Shown here in pieces: positions 46,158-55,638 of a DNA stretch of 64,000 bases. The translations under genes were made by a program, and so were the position numbers. The stretch's first letter is position 1. The number at the start of each line of letters is the position of its first letter. The notes below the pieces were generated by a model that was not told the origin of the DNA, made no database searches, and was given only the letters and a program-made list of their open reading frames with translations. The stretch spans positions 37,597 to 101,596 of the forward strand of contig NZ_JAAXYH010000014.1 in assembly GCF_012911865.1 (NCBI RefSeq), given 5' to 3'. Source of the DNA: Shewanella salipaludis. Its GTDB lineage: Bacteria; Pseudomonadota; Gammaproteobacteria; Enterobacterales; Shewanellaceae.

Positions 46158-46739
46158 TCAGACATCTTCCGGCAGCTTATGGGCTATGCCTTGATGGCAA
46201 TCGATGCAGGTCTCTCCCCGCTCGGCCAGTCGCTTGGGATCGTGTTTCTTCCTGGCTTGTTTGGATTGGGTCTCCAGTGCCATGGCGCTGAAGCTATGAC
46301 AGTTGCGGCACTCCCTGGAGTCGGTGGCCTTCATGGTATCCCAGACATGCTGTGCCAGTTCGGCGCGTTTCGCCTCAAATTTCTCCGGCGTATTTATGGA
46401 GCCAAGCAACTTGTGATAGAGCTCGTTGCTGGCGCGTATCTTCCTGGCGATCTTATGGATCCAGGGCCGGGGCACATGGCAGTCGGGACAGGAGGCCTTG
46501 ACGCCGGCATTGTTCTTGGCGTGTATCGTCTCCTTGTACTCCTGATACACAGTATCTTCCATCTCATGACAGCTGATACAGAAGGCCTCGGTGTTGGTCA
46601 GTTCCAGCACCGTATTGAAGCCGCCCCAGAAGATAATCCCGGCGCCAAACATCAGCAATGCCCCCAGGGGCAATCCCAACATCCATTTTTTGCGACTCAC
46701 GACCCAGAGCCTTTGCCACATAGTTCTTATTGTGCCCAT
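46158..46739 (-). CDS. NapC/NirT-type tetraheme quinol dehydrogenase (CymA-like)
   Basis: A single N-terminal membrane anchor (GLPLGALLMFGAGIIFWGG) and four haem sites: CISCH, CPDCH, CRNCH and CIDCH, 193 residues, close to CymA. It would oxidise menaquinol and pass electrons into the periplasm. Last gene of the five-gene electron-transfer operon; 47 bp separate it from the diheme cytochrome gene. Confidence 0.92.
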   Translation of the reverse strand: MGTIRTMWQRLWVVSRKKWMLGLPLGALLMFGAGIIFWGGFNTVLELTNTEAFCISCHEMEDTVYQEYKETIHAKNNAGVKASCPDCHVPRPWIHKIARKIRASNELYHKLLGSINTPEKFEAKRAELAQHVWDTMKATDSRECRNCHSFSAMALETQSKQARKKHDPKRLAERGETCIDCHQGIAHKLPEDV

Positions 46740-46786
46740 GGCGGTTCCTTATCCGGCTTATGCCAGGCATTGCTGTTGGCTGGTGT

Positions 46787-47386
46787 TCATTGTTGACTGG
46801 CGTAGTAATGCAGCAGGGCCTCGACCTCTTGGTCATCGAGTTGCTCCATCTTGACTTTCATCTTGTCGATCATCACACGTTCGCCGCTGCGATAGAGCTT
46901 GAAGGCCTGCTTCATGTAGGGCGTCCATTGCCCGGCCAGTATGCCGGCATCATCGTCAGCCGAGCTGCCGCCATCTTCATGGCACTTGGCGCACTTGATG
47001 GTGTGGATCTTCTCACCCTGGGCGGCCAATCCAGGATCGAATGACTGCTTGGCCGCGATAAATTTCTGTTGCGAGAAATAGCCGGCGATGTCGGCTATCT
47101 GCTCCTCGCTCAACTCCTTGGCGATTTTCTGCATGTCGGTGGCGGGACGGGAGGTATCGCCGTGACGGTATTTGGATTCGACGGCAATACGTTCCCCCTC
47201 GCGGTAGGCGAACAGTGAATCTGAAATGAACACATCCGATGCGCCGGCAATGGTCGGCACATCCGACTCGCTGCTGATCCCCTTATCGCCATGGCAGTCG
47301 GCACAGACGGCAATGTGTTCGGGTAAATCGTTGGCCAGTACGTTGCAAGACAGCAGGACGAGCAGGGGGAGTAAGGTTTTCATCAT
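46787..47386 (-). CDS. Periplasmic diheme cytochrome c (c4-like)
   Basis: Signal peptide ending LAND; haem sites VCADCHG and KCAKCHE in two similar halves, as in cytochrome c4. Met ligands in TDMQKIAKELSEEQI and KVKMEQLDDQEVE. It probably ferries electrons between the tetraheme NapC and the decaheme MtrA-type protein. Confidence 0.9.
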   Translation of the reverse strand: MMKTLLPLLVLLSCNVLANDLPEHIAVCADCHGDKGISSESDVPTIAGASDVFISDSLFAYREGERIAVESKYRHGDTSRPATDMQKIAKELSEEQIADIAGYFSQQKFIAAKQSFDPGLAAQGEKIHTIKCAKCHEDGGSSADDDAGILAGQWTPYMKQAFKLYRSGERVMIDKMKVKMEQLDDQEVEALLHYYASQQ

Positions 47387-47419
47387 GATTCCTCGGGTTT
47401 AGCCTCTAGGGCATATTGG

Positions 47420-49540
47420 TTAAAATTTATAACCGACAGACACTAAGCCATAGCTGACATTATAGTTGTTGCTCGAGGTGCCGAAGGTGAGCAGGTTGGG
47501 CAGGCTGCCCGGTGTCACGCCATCTATGGCGAAATCGGCGCTGTCGAAAGCCTGGTATTGGTAGCTGAAGCTCAGCTCTGTATGGGTGGAATATTGATAG
47601 AGCATTTTCAGTTCTCCATGACTCCAAAGGCTGGCGATCGTCGGCAAGGCATCGCTCCCTCCGGCTTGGTCGAGACGGATATAGGTATGGGCATCGGCGC
47701 GGTCGAAATTGATGAACAGGCTCAACTTGTCGTCCAGCAACTTGCGCAGCGCCAGGCTGATACCATAGCTGGTGATCTTGTCCTGATTGCGTGCCTGCCA
47801 GCGCGGGCCGGAAAAGTCGTCGCTGCCGGCCAGGCGGGTCTTTATGTCTTCCTGTTGCAGGAAGAGGCTGATATCGAAGGTCTCATTTGGGTGCCAGCTG
47901 AGGTCCAGGTTGGCATTGTGCAGCTTATTGTCCTTCAGCCCCAGTTCACTGGCGACATAGTCCTGGTGGGAATATTGCCCCGAGACAGTGGCGGACACTT
48001 GCTCGGATGGCGTGTAAAAGAGCTGCAGCCTGGCGCTGTCTTGCTGCCGGTCGGCGACATTGAAGCGCCGCATCAGGGGATTCTCCTCGACCCCGAGGAA
48101 GTCCAGTCGCTCCGGGGTACTGCTGTCGCGGTTGAGGCGCTCGCCACTGAGTTTCAGCATCCATTCGGGGGAAAAGGTCGCCGCATAATTGGCGTTGAAG
48201 CCGGCTTCGTTGGTGTTATGCACGGCTTGCAGGTTACGTTCTTTTTCCTCGTTCTTATAACCCAAGTTCAGCAAATGCCCCGCCATCGGCCGGTACTCCA
48301 GGGTCGCACTGGCGGATCTCGTGCTGTAGTCGTAGGGCAGGGTCATGAGTGCGTCGGCGACATACAAGTCCGAGATGACGGGGCGCAGCAACAGGGGAGC
48401 CGTCTTATTGTCACGCTCACGATAACGGTATTTTATTCTGACCGCCCAGGCCCTATCCCATCTGTGGTTGAGCTGTGCCGTCAGATCCGAGGTATTGACC
48501 TTGCCTTCGAGATCCGTCTGCGGCAGGGCCGTGAGCAAGTTGGCATTGTCCGTGTAGGGCACGAAGGCCTGATCCTGGGTCAGTTTGCCAAAGACATAGT
48601 TGAGTTTGACGAAAGAGTCTCTGGCGTATCTGTATTGGCCGTGGAGAGTGAGTTTCAGGGCGTTGTTATCCGGCGCTAAGGCTAACTGGCCGCTGTCGGC
48701 ACCAGCGGCCAGGGGCTCATAGGGGTTGGCGAACCTGAGGCTATCGAGCTCGTTGTCGAAGCGTGAAAATGCCGCCGAGAGGGACAACAACCAAGACTCC
48801 CTGTTATAGCTCATCGAAGCGCTTAAATCCTGGATGGTCTGATCCACAGGCAAGGGCAGGTAGCTGGCGTTTAGCAGCTGCGCCGCCGAATATTCCAGGG
48901 TGCCCGTCTTATGCCAGCGCTGATAACGGCTGTCGAAGCTGAAGTCGTCGTCTTCATTGAGGCTCAGCTCCAGCCCCAGGCGCTTCCAGTCCGTGCCTGT
49001 TGCCAGGGGCCGGTATAGGCTCAGATCCGCGAAATCTCTGGCATCGGCACTCGTTGGCCAATCGCCGGGCAATTGTAACATTCCGCCTTTGTTGCTGTAG
49101 GGGGTCAGCAGATGCGCATATTTTCGGACGGGTATGGCCAGATAATCTACGCCGAGCCGGTAGCTGCCCTGTTTGCCATAGGCAGAGTCGAGTGCGAGCG
49201 AATCCAGTCCCAGGTTGCGAAAATGCGTGCTCCAGTAGTGGCCATCCTCAGTCTGCATCTTGATATCGCCGCTGAAAAACAGCTGGGATTGCCGGTCCAG
49301 GCCCGTGTAGTTGGCGAAGCGGTAAACCTCCTCGTCGGTTACCCCAAAATGGACCGCCAGACTCATGTCCCAGACTTCCGGCTTGGGGCAATATTCACAT
49401 TGCCAATCCTCCAGCTTGACCTCGGCGCGCTTGTCGCCTTCGAACCCCAGACCCTGGGCCCGGGCCTGGCTCAGGCAAGTGAGCATCAGCGCGCTCATGA
49501 TTAACACTGTTATCTTGGGTATGCAGATTATTTTGTTCAT
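47420..49540 (-). CDS. MtrB/PioB-family outer-membrane porin
   Basis: A 706-residue beta-barrel with signal peptide (ARAQG) and the MtrB-type N-terminal CxxC (WQCEYCP). It has alternating strands throughout and ends VSYGLVSVGYKF. MtrB barrels sheath the MtrA-type decaheme so it can cross the outer membrane and contact the surface decaheme. It sits between the diheme and decaheme genes in the operon. Confidence 0.92.
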   Translation of the reverse strand: MNKIICIPKITVLIMSALMLTCLSQARAQGLGFEGDKRAEVKLEDWQCEYCPKPEVWDMSLAVHFGVTDEEVYRFANYTGLDRQSQLFFSGDIKMQTEDGHYWSTHFRNLGLDSLALDSAYGKQGSYRLGVDYLAIPVRKYAHLLTPYSNKGGMLQLPGDWPTSADARDFADLSLYRPLATGTDWKRLGLELSLNEDDDFSFDSRYQRWHKTGTLEYSAAQLLNASYLPLPVDQTIQDLSASMSYNRESWLLSLSAAFSRFDNELDSLRFANPYEPLAAGADSGQLALAPDNNALKLTLHGQYRYARDSFVKLNYVFGKLTQDQAFVPYTDNANLLTALPQTDLEGKVNTSDLTAQLNHRWDRAWAVRIKYRYRERDNKTAPLLLRPVISDLYVADALMTLPYDYSTRSASATLEYRPMAGHLLNLGYKNEEKERNLQAVHNTNEAGFNANYAATFSPEWMLKLSGERLNRDSSTPERLDFLGVEENPLMRRFNVADRQQDSARLQLFYTPSEQVSATVSGQYSHQDYVASELGLKDNKLHNANLDLSWHPNETFDISLFLQQEDIKTRLAGSDDFSGPRWQARNQDKITSYGISLALRKLLDDKLSLFINFDRADAHTYIRLDQAGGSDALPTIASLWSHGELKMLYQYSTHTELSFSYQYQAFDSADFAIDGVTPGSLPNLLTFGTSSNNYNVSYGLVSVGYKF

Positions 49541-49580
49541 AAAATCCTGCCTAATGAATGCTGCGTCATAGCGTCATCTA

Positions 49581-50588
49581 TTACCGTTGAAATCGACTTC
49601 CCGAGGGGTGGTTGCTGCCGTGAATACTGCTATGGCAGTTGGTACAGCTCCTGCCCAGCAGTAATGCCGAGGAAGAAGCATAAGGCGTGCTTAACCTGCT
49701 GCTGTCCTGAGCCAGGCTGGGATGCCCCGCGGAACTGTGGCAGTTTTGACATAGGAAGGGCACCTTCTGCGTCAACATGGCCGGCTGATTGCTGCCATGG
49801 GGGTTGTGGCAGAGGGCGCAGTTCTCGCTGGCGGGTTCGTGTTCCCAGGCAAAGGGGCCACGCTTCTCGGCATGACAGCCGAAGCAGGTATCGTTAATGG
49901 TATCTGCCACCAGGAGTTTGTCAGCGTTCGAGCCGTGGGGGCTGTGGCAGTCGGTGCAGCCCATCTGGCCGTATTCAAGCGGGTGGGTCGAGAAACGTTT
50001 GCTCGCCAGTTTCTCGGCCTGGTGACAGCTGCCGCACACCTGAACTTGCAGTTGCTTGAGGCGGATGGGATCTTCTTTCACATGTATCTTATGGCAATCG
50101 CTGCAGGCGACCTCGCCGGTCTGGTGACTGCTGCCCGCCCAATGACGCTTATCCAGTTGCTCATGGCAGCTGCTACAGATGGCATTTTTCTCGGCGACGG
50201 GGATCTCATTGCCCCTGGTAAAGGTGATCATCGCCTCGCGGTTTTCGCCTTTCCTGAGACGCTTCTTGCCATGCTCGCCCACTGGGCCGTGGCAGCTCTC
50301 ACATTGATATTGGGCCAGGGGGGAATGGGGATCTGTCCTGGAGCCGTGCTTGGTCTTGAAAATGCTCAGCACGGGGAAAGCCGAGTCTTCGTCGTGGCAG
50401 CCCAGGCAAGTGTCGGCCCCGTCCTTGGAGTAGTCGGCCGCCTGTTTCAGCTCCAGGGTCGATACCGGGGACGCCTGTGGCTCCGCGGCATCCGCCATGG
50501 CGACAAGCGGCAGTTGGAGGCAACAGGAAAGCAGCGCCAACCTAAGATACCTAAATGAATGCAATCTGTTATATGAAGACTTAACCAT
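49581..50588 (-). CDS. MtrA/DmsE-type periplasmic decaheme cytochrome
   Basis: Ten CxxCH sites can be counted: CLGCH, CESCH, CSSCH, CSDCH, CGSCH, CTDCH, CFGCH, CALCH, CQNCH, CTNCH. A signal peptide precedes them. The ATG at 50588 (MVKSSYNRLHSF) follows GGGGAT; the in-frame ATG at 50618 is less likely. 335 residues, the MtrA/DmsE length. It is the wire inserted in the MtrB barrel. Confidence 0.93.
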   Translation of the reverse strand: MVKSSYNRLHSFRYLRLALLSCCLQLPLVAMADAAEPQASPVSTLELKQAADYSKDGADTCLGCHDEDSAFPVLSIFKTKHGSRTDPHSPLAQYQCESCHGPVGEHGKKRLRKGENREAMITFTRGNEIPVAEKNAICSSCHEQLDKRHWAGSSHQTGEVACSDCHKIHVKEDPIRLKQLQVQVCGSCHQAEKLASKRFSTHPLEYGQMGCTDCHSPHGSNADKLLVADTINDTCFGCHAEKRGPFAWEHEPASENCALCHNPHGSNQPAMLTQKVPFLCQNCHSSAGHPSLAQDSSRLSTPYASSSALLLGRSCTNCHSSIHGSNHPSGSRFQR

Positions 50589-50646
50589 ATCATCCCCTGA
50601 AATTCGGTTCGGGGCCATGGAGCAGCCCCGAACCTCTCCGTTTTAG

Positions 50647-52824
50647 TTATTGGATTTTATGCACGGTTTTGACATCCGCGATACCACCGGCACCATGACA
50701 ATATTGGCAGGTTTCGATCACGCTGAAATTATCTATATCCGCTTGGCTGGTATCGAAGGAGGCGCCGCCATTCTGGGTCATGTGCGCCTTGGCCAGGATG
50801 GAGTCATGGCAGGAGGAGCAGACTGCGGCGCTGGGGCTCACATTGACATCATCGCTGGGATCCGCCAACAGTGGCCCGGTATCCAGGGTCGAAGCCAGCA
50901 CGCCGGGTGCCAGCGGCAGCTTGTAAGCCTCGTCGACATGACAGGTCTCACAATTGCTGATGATGCCGGGGAAGCTCACCTCACCGAAGTTGTGTACCGA
51001 GTTGCCAAAGCCGTAGACGATGAAGTCATTCTCGCGTTTGGCGGCACCGTGTATGCCGTGGATCAGGCGTTTGAAGTCGATCGAGCGTTCCTTCAACCCG
51101 TCGAGTGCCATGGCGGGATCGGCCGGACGTCTGCTGATATCCGTGTTATTGGGGTTGTGGCACATGACGCAGAGTTGTACTTCGCCGTTGCGGGAGCCGC
51201 CATGCAGGCTGAGTTGCTGGTGGCAATTGTTGCATTTGGCGTTATCCACACTTTGGCGCCTGGGGATCGCGGCCGAGTCTGTGATGGGGAAGAAGCCCAC
51301 TTCGCTCTTCACCGGCAACCTGTCGCTGTAGACATTGTCGCCGTCGAAGTCGGCTGCGGGACGTCCCTCTATGGCGACGGCGCCGGTGCCAACCGCCGTC
51401 GCCGGCAGGGCCACGGTCGAGGTGGCACTGAAGCTGCCATCGGCGTTGGCCACCGCAGTCGTCAGGGCGTTGAAGGAGATGACATTTGCCGCGCCGGAAC
51501 CCGAACCCGTGTTGTGGTAATCCTTGGTATCCCAGGCCAGATCGATAGACAGACGGGCATTGGCCGAGAATGCCGGGTGGGTCTTGATGTCGTAGCTGGC
51601 GTTATCCTGGTTGGGATTGACCACAGAGAAGGTCACGGTCGGGAAATTTCCCGGCGCCGTGTTGCTGACATTCAGGATATTCCATTTGAAATCTTTGGCG
51701 GCATCGGCATTCAGGGTCGCATGGGACGCGACAACGCTGCCGGCGAAGCCCCCTTCCTTATGGCAGACGGTGCAATCGGCATTGTCTGTCATCACGCCGC
51801 CGGGATGGCCGCCGTCGACGCCCTTGGCGAAGTCGACGTCGTCATGGCAGGAGCCGCAGGCCTGGATAGTTGGCCGCTCCTGCCAGCCTATGGCCTCCGG
51901 GGTCGCCGCATCGTTGGCGTCATGGCATTTACTGCAATTGCGAATGTCCTGGGGTAAGACCACGTCTGAATAGTCGTGTTTGGTATCCCTGAAACCATAG
52001 ATGGCATATTCTCCCCCCTGGACGACGGAGGGAAGCGCTTCACCTCTGTGGATCTTATGGATCATCACCTTGAAATCAACAGTGTTGCCGCTGTTGGCAT
52101 CCGTCGACCCAGGGTTGTGACAGGTCACACATAGCTTGGTCTCTATGCGTCCACCACCGTGGAGCGCTAGCTTGCCGTGGCAGGAGTTACAGTTTTCAAT
52201 CTTGACGACTTCCCGGCTGTCCAGGCCCATGGTTTCGCCATCCGCAGGACGAAAGTCGAACACTGTGTTGGCGACGGGTTGATCGTTGCCGCTGAGTTGC
52301 ATGCCCAGCCTGTGGGTCAGTTCAGGTTCATAGACCACAGCCAGGGGGCTGGTGATCGCCGTGATGTCGGTTCCGAAGGTGTAGGTGTAACTGCCATCCT
52401 GGTGGTTTTCCAGGGTGCCGCCGCTGTCGGACGTGGCTTGTATGGTCTCTTGGGTGCCAGGGCCGACGCCGTTGGGTGCCTCGGTCCTGTTGATATAACT
52501 TTGCCAGGCACTGGAGTCACCATTCTTGCTCGGGAGCAGTTTCGCCAAGGTGAAGCGGATGGAGGGCAGGTCGACGTAGGGCAAACCATCCTGATCGACC
52601 ACATTGAACTCGACGACGGGCGCGCTATTGATAGTGACCGAGGTGACAGTCGGCACCAAGGCGGTCGGATTTTCGGAGACTTCGATGGGAGGCGGTGCCG
52701 CCGGACCCTCAGGGCCAGCGGGGCCGGCAGGACCGGTTTTACCGTCACTGCAACCGAAGAGGACAAGCAAAGTGAGGAGAGCAGCTATTCTGCCCATGCG
52801 TCCCAATAATAATGTGCGCTTCAT
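50647..52824 (-). CDS. OmcA/MtrC-family decaheme surface lipoprotein
   Basis: The lipobox LVLFGC is followed by a collagen-like GPAGPAGPEGP stretch. Ten haem sites follow in two pentads: CNSCH, CVTCH, CSKCH, CGSCH, CTVCH and then CNNCH, CVMCH, CETCH, CSSCH, CQYCH. At 725 residues it matches OmcA/MtrC. It would sit outside the cell on the MtrAB conduit and reduce minerals, metals or other insoluble acceptors. First gene of the operon; GGGAGCC precedes the ATG. Confidence 0.94.
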   Translation of the reverse strand: MKRTLLLGRMGRIAALLTLLVLFGCSDGKTGPAGPAGPEGPAAPPPIEVSENPTALVPTVTSVTINSAPVVEFNVVDQDGLPYVDLPSIRFTLAKLLPSKNGDSSAWQSYINRTEAPNGVGPGTQETIQATSDSGGTLENHQDGSYTYTFGTDITAITSPLAVVYEPELTHRLGMQLSGNDQPVANTVFDFRPADGETMGLDSREVVKIENCNSCHGKLALHGGGRIETKLCVTCHNPGSTDANSGNTVDFKVMIHKIHRGEALPSVVQGGEYAIYGFRDTKHDYSDVVLPQDIRNCSKCHDANDAATPEAIGWQERPTIQACGSCHDDVDFAKGVDGGHPGGVMTDNADCTVCHKEGGFAGSVVASHATLNADAAKDFKWNILNVSNTAPGNFPTVTFSVVNPNQDNASYDIKTHPAFSANARLSIDLAWDTKDYHNTGSGSGAANVISFNALTTAVANADGSFSATSTVALPATAVGTGAVAIEGRPAADFDGDNVYSDRLPVKSEVGFFPITDSAAIPRRQSVDNAKCNNCHQQLSLHGGSRNGEVQLCVMCHNPNNTDISRRPADPAMALDGLKERSIDFKRLIHGIHGAAKRENDFIVYGFGNSVHNFGEVSFPGIISNCETCHVDEAYKLPLAPGVLASTLDTGPLLADPSDDVNVSPSAAVCSSCHDSILAKAHMTQNGGASFDTSQADIDNFSVIETCQYCHGAGGIADVKTVHKIQ

Positions 52825-53195
52825 GTTCCCGGCTCCCTTGGTAACGTCAGTCGTTCAATGATGATGGCTGGGCGATTTTGCTATCGCTCGATTCAGACAT
52901 CGGGCGGCTCACCCCGCCGTGCTACAGCTCGAGCCATAGCTTTATCTATAGCTTGAACCATAGTTTGATCAAGAGCTTGGCCAAGATTCAGTTTAGTCAG
53001 TTTTTTTTACCTTGTTTTGATCTAGTGCATTAAATACACAAAATCGTGTCAATCTGTGTGGGTATTTATGGCAGGGTCCATTCACGGGCCGAAGGGGGCC
53101 TCTCCCGGGGCGGCAGCGAGCCGGGAATGAATGCAACAGCGGCCCGCTAGTGCATGGGCTGCTGTTGCTGGCTTCTGTTAACCTCAGGCAAGAGA
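52825..53195. promoter_or_regulatory. Promoter region of the electron-transfer operon
   Basis: 371 bp without a gene. From 52923 to 52978 a word like AGCCATAGCTT or TATAGCTTGA recurs imperfectly about four times. ACAC-AAAATC-GTGT (53037-53050) is a dyad. I saw no clear CRP or FNR box, although this class of operon is usually controlled by CRP in Shewanella. Confidence 0.4.
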
Positions 53196-53675
53196 TCAGT
53201 GGAATACTTCGTGGCTGAATCTCAAGTGCTTGGCGCCGCTGACTAACCTAGAAAAGTCCTTGTGGCTTACGTGTACCAGGTGGCTATGATCGCCGGCCTC
53301 AAAGTAGATGTCTTTGGACTGGAGCAGGAGATCGTCGTAGACGACATCCATGTTGTAGGCGGCAGCTACGGGGGGAATGGCCCCGTGTTCGCAGTCGTCG
53401 AACATAGGATAGACGGCTTGTTCCTTGGCCAGGTGCAGACCCCGGTTGAGGCTGTCACTGAGTATGCTCAGGCTGATCTTGTTGATCGCCGGCAGCACGG
53501 CCATGAGCTTGCGGCCCTCGTGATCTTCCAGGATCACCGCCTTGGCTACCTGCATCGCCGGCACATCGGCGGCGATGGCCGAACTCAGGGAGTTGAGGCT
53601 GTGAGTGTGCTGCACCAGTTCGTAATCCACCTTCTTATCTTTGAGGTAGTTAGTTAATCGTGTCGACATGCTCAT
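53196..53675 (-). CDS. YbaK/ProX-type aminoacyl-tRNA deacylase
   Basis: A 159-residue YbaK-fold protein: HTHSLNSLSSAIAADVPAMQVAKAVILEDHEG with the conserved Lys, GAIPPVAAAYNMDVVYDD (the GxxPP loop), and FEAGDHSHLVHVSHKDF near the end. Single-domain members hydrolyse mischarged tRNAs such as Cys- or Ala-tRNAPro. It is monocistronic here. Confidence 0.88.
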   Translation of the reverse strand: MSMSTRLTNYLKDKKVDYELVQHTHSLNSLSSAIAADVPAMQVAKAVILEDHEGRKLMAVLPAINKISLSILSDSLNRGLHLAKEQAVYPMFDDCEHGAIPPVAAAYNMDVVYDDLLLQSKDIYFEAGDHSHLVHVSHKDFSRLVSGAKHLRFSHEVFH

Positions 53676-53911
53676 AATTACACCTCATCAATCATGTTTG
53701 ACTCTTAAATTATAGTTTATCCCTCCTTGACCGAGATGCCGCTGTGGGGTTTTGAGGTAAATGGCTGGGACGCCGGGCCTGACACATTGGACTTTGGCCA
53801 AGCTGAGGCCAAAGCCCTGCCAGTGTTTGGCCGCCATATTTTAAGTTTGTCATAAGAATGGGCAGCCATAATTAATCATTGTATTTATGATGCCGGGGTT
53901 GTTGGCGCTTT

Positions 53912-54703
53912 ATGGAAAATGTGTATCCCAAGCCTGCCATGTGGCAGAAAAATGTCTCCTTCGGCTGTGAATGCCAGCCATCTTGGTTTGCCTTTCATCT
54001 GGGATTGCCTCTGGTGGTATTTCTGTTGCTGCTGGCCTGGTTGGAAGTCTTTGGTTTGGATATGGCATTGTCCCAATGGTTATTCAGGCTCGAGGGTGGC
54101 GTAACGCATTGGCCGCTGAGAAATGCCTGGTGGACAGATACCCTGATCCATTCTGGTGGGCGGAATTTGGTGATCTTCTTGGGGCTGGCCGTGATTGCCG
54201 GCCTGATAGACAGCTATTTCAGCGCAACCATGAGGCCGTTTCGGCGGGGCCTCTGGTATTTGCTCGCCAGTGTGGTGACGACTCTGGTGTTGGTTAGAAT
54301 AGGAAAAAATCTGAGCCATATCAGTTGTCCCTGGGATTTGACCGATTTTGGCGGCAAGTTTGCCTATAGCAGCCTGCTTGAGCCGCTGGCGCTCGGTGCC
54401 GAATTCGGCCAATGTTTTCCCGGCGGCCATTCCAGTGGCGGCTTCGCCTGGATTGCCTTGTACTATTTCGCCCTGGCCTGTGTGCCCAGGTTGCGCTGGC
54501 GTGGTTTCGCCCTTGGTTTGGGAATGGGGCTGGTATTCGCCATGGGTCAAGAATTGAGGGGGGCCCATTTCCTGTCCCACGATCTCACCAGCCTGGCCAT
54601 CGCCTGGAGTGTCGCCAGCCTGCTCTATTATGTGATTTTCATCAGAGCCGCTCGGCCGTCATCGCGGGAGACCTTAAGCCTCGGCATTGGGAAATATCAA
54701 TAG
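53912..54703 (+). CDS. PAP2-family membrane phosphatase
   Basis: Six predicted membrane segments and the phosphatase motifs KNLSHISCPWDL (motif 1 variant), FPGGHSSGG (motif 2 PSGH variant) and LRGAHFLSHDLTS (motif 3, His and Asp). Enzymes of this type remove phosphate from lipids (undecaprenyl diphosphate, lipid A or phosphatidate). The substrate is not evident. Confidence 0.88.
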   Translation: MENVYPKPAMWQKNVSFGCECQPSWFAFHLGLPLVVFLLLLAWLEVFGLDMALSQWLFRLEGGVTHWPLRNAWWTDTLIHSGGRNLVIFLGLAVIAGLIDSYFSATMRPFRRGLWYLLASVVTTLVLVRIGKNLSHISCPWDLTDFGGKFAYSSLLEPLALGAEFGQCFPGGHSSGGFAWIALYYFALACVPRLRWRGFALGLGMGLVFAMGQELRGAHFLSHDLTSLAIAWSVASLLYYVIFIRAARPSSRETLSLGIGKYQ

Positions 54704-54823
54704 GTGGTGTGCATCTATGGCCGGAGATCGAGCCGGCCGTAACTGCGGCTGACGGGATTTATCCATCCGTTCTTGAAATAACTTGGCATGTCTCTTCAGG
54801 GGGGATGGCGCTAGTGTGAGTGT

Positions 54824-54858
54824 TTGTCGCCCCATAATGATCAGGTTTGGGGCGACAA
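54824..54858. terminator. Hairpin between PAP2 and the peptide array
   Basis: TTGTCGCCCCA (54824-54834) pairs perfectly with TGGGGCGACAA (54848-54858). It lies between convergent genes and could end both transcripts. No clean T-run on either side. Confidence 0.55.
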
Positions 54859-54889
54859 GCGCGTCTTGCTTTTATCGCTGCAGCAGGTA

Positions 54890-55096
54890 TTAAGCGACTG
54901 TCGTCGAACTGATAATATCTGATACGTTGTTGGCTATTTCCAGGAGGGAAGGGTCGATCTTATCAGATAGGTGCCCCAATAAATCATGGTTGAGCACTGA
55001 AGTGATAGTATCTATTTCTTCGGTTTTGACTATGAAGTAGTAGTTGGTCATGGAGTAGATGTGTACGCCATTGATTTCAAAAGTAGTACCTTTCAA
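54890..55096 (-). CDS. Divergent fourth peptide of the array (TTG start)
   Basis: A 68-residue peptide paralogous to the three upstream copies: FEINGV aligns with FETQGV, then a T-x-Y-x-x-I stretch, N-x-DL, L-x-x-K-I/L-DP-x-L/I-L and a Ser/Thr-rich end (SDIISSTTVA). The homology begins just before KGTTFEINGV, where a TTG at 55096 sits 6-7 nt after AAGGAG. The ATG at 55141 lies too far upstream and adds an unrelated basic extension. No cysteines. Role unknown; last gene of the array. Confidence 0.8.
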   Translation of the reverse strand: MKGTTFEINGVHIYSMTNYYFIVKTEEIDTITSVLNHDLLGHLSDKIDPSLLEIANNVSDIISSTTVA

Positions 55097-55152
55097 GTGA
55101 AGCTCCTTGTTAAATAAAGGCGGCAAACGCCGCCGATTCATGCATGGGGGAT

Positions 55153-55371
55153 TTAGCTTAGAGTCGAAACGCTGTTGGCTATGTCGCTGACAGTGCTGGC
55201 GGCCTGATGCGCGGCATCCAGGATGGCGGGATCCAGCTTTTCGGCCAATACGTTCATCAGATCGCTGTTGACTGCGGCGGTCAGATCGCCGATGGCTTTG
55301 GCATCGTAGATGAGGACATAGTCGGTTAAGGCAACGAAGTTAACGCCCTGGGTTTCGAAGTTCATTTGCAT
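55153..55371 (-). CDS. Array peptide, copy 3 (72 residues)
   Basis: Begins MQMNFETQGVNFVALTDYV and ends SDIANSVSTLS. It differs from the first copy only at Ala instead of Ser in LDPAILD. There are no Cys or Trp residues. The N-terminal two thirds are mixed and acidic; the last ~18 residues are rich in Ser, Ala and Thr, like a core or amphipathic tail. GGAGCAAGACC precedes each start. No export signal or double-glycine motif. Confidence 0.88.
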   Translation of the reverse strand: MQMNFETQGVNFVALTDYVLIYDAKAIGDLTAAVNSDLMNVLAEKLDPAILDAAHQAASTVSDIANSVSTLS

Positions 55372-55395
55372 GGTCTTGCTCCTGTTATGGGTTGA

Positions 55396-55614
55396 TTAGC
55401 TAAGGGTAGAAACGCTGTTGGCTATGTCGCTGACAGTGCTGGCGGCCTGGTGTGCGGCATCCAGGATGCTGGGGTCCAGTTTTTCGGCCAGCACGTTCAT
55501 CAGATCGCTGTTGACCGCGACAGTCAGGTCGCCGATGGCTTTGGCATCATAGATGAGGACATAGTCGGTTAAGGCAACGAAGTTAACGCCCTGGGTTTCG
55601 AAGTTCATTTGCAT
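55396..55614 (-). CDS. Array peptide, copy 2 (72 residues)
   Basis: Identical to copy 1 except Val for Ala in DLTVAVNSDL. Same Ser/Thr-rich end, same ribosome site. Lies between copies 1 and 3 in the same operon. Confidence 0.88.
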   Translation of the reverse strand: MQMNFETQGVNFVALTDYVLIYDAKAIGDLTVAVNSDLMNVLAEKLDPSILDAAHQAASTVSDIANSVSTLS

Positions 55615-55638
55615 GGTCTTGCTCCTGTTATGGGGTGA

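Noticed and set aside
48000..49000. Plus-strand frame of 373 codons at 47558-48679
   Set aside because: It lies antisense to the mtrB barrel gene and has no start signal or domain.
52925..52980. FNR box TTGATCAA at about 52965 before the decaheme operon
   Set aside because: The half-sites touch without the N4 spacer, and no -10 at the proper distance was found.
54890..55141. 83-residue form of the fourth peptide from the ATG at 55141
   Set aside because: The first 15 residues have no counterpart in the other copies; the TTG at 55096 with AAGGAG gives the homologous length.
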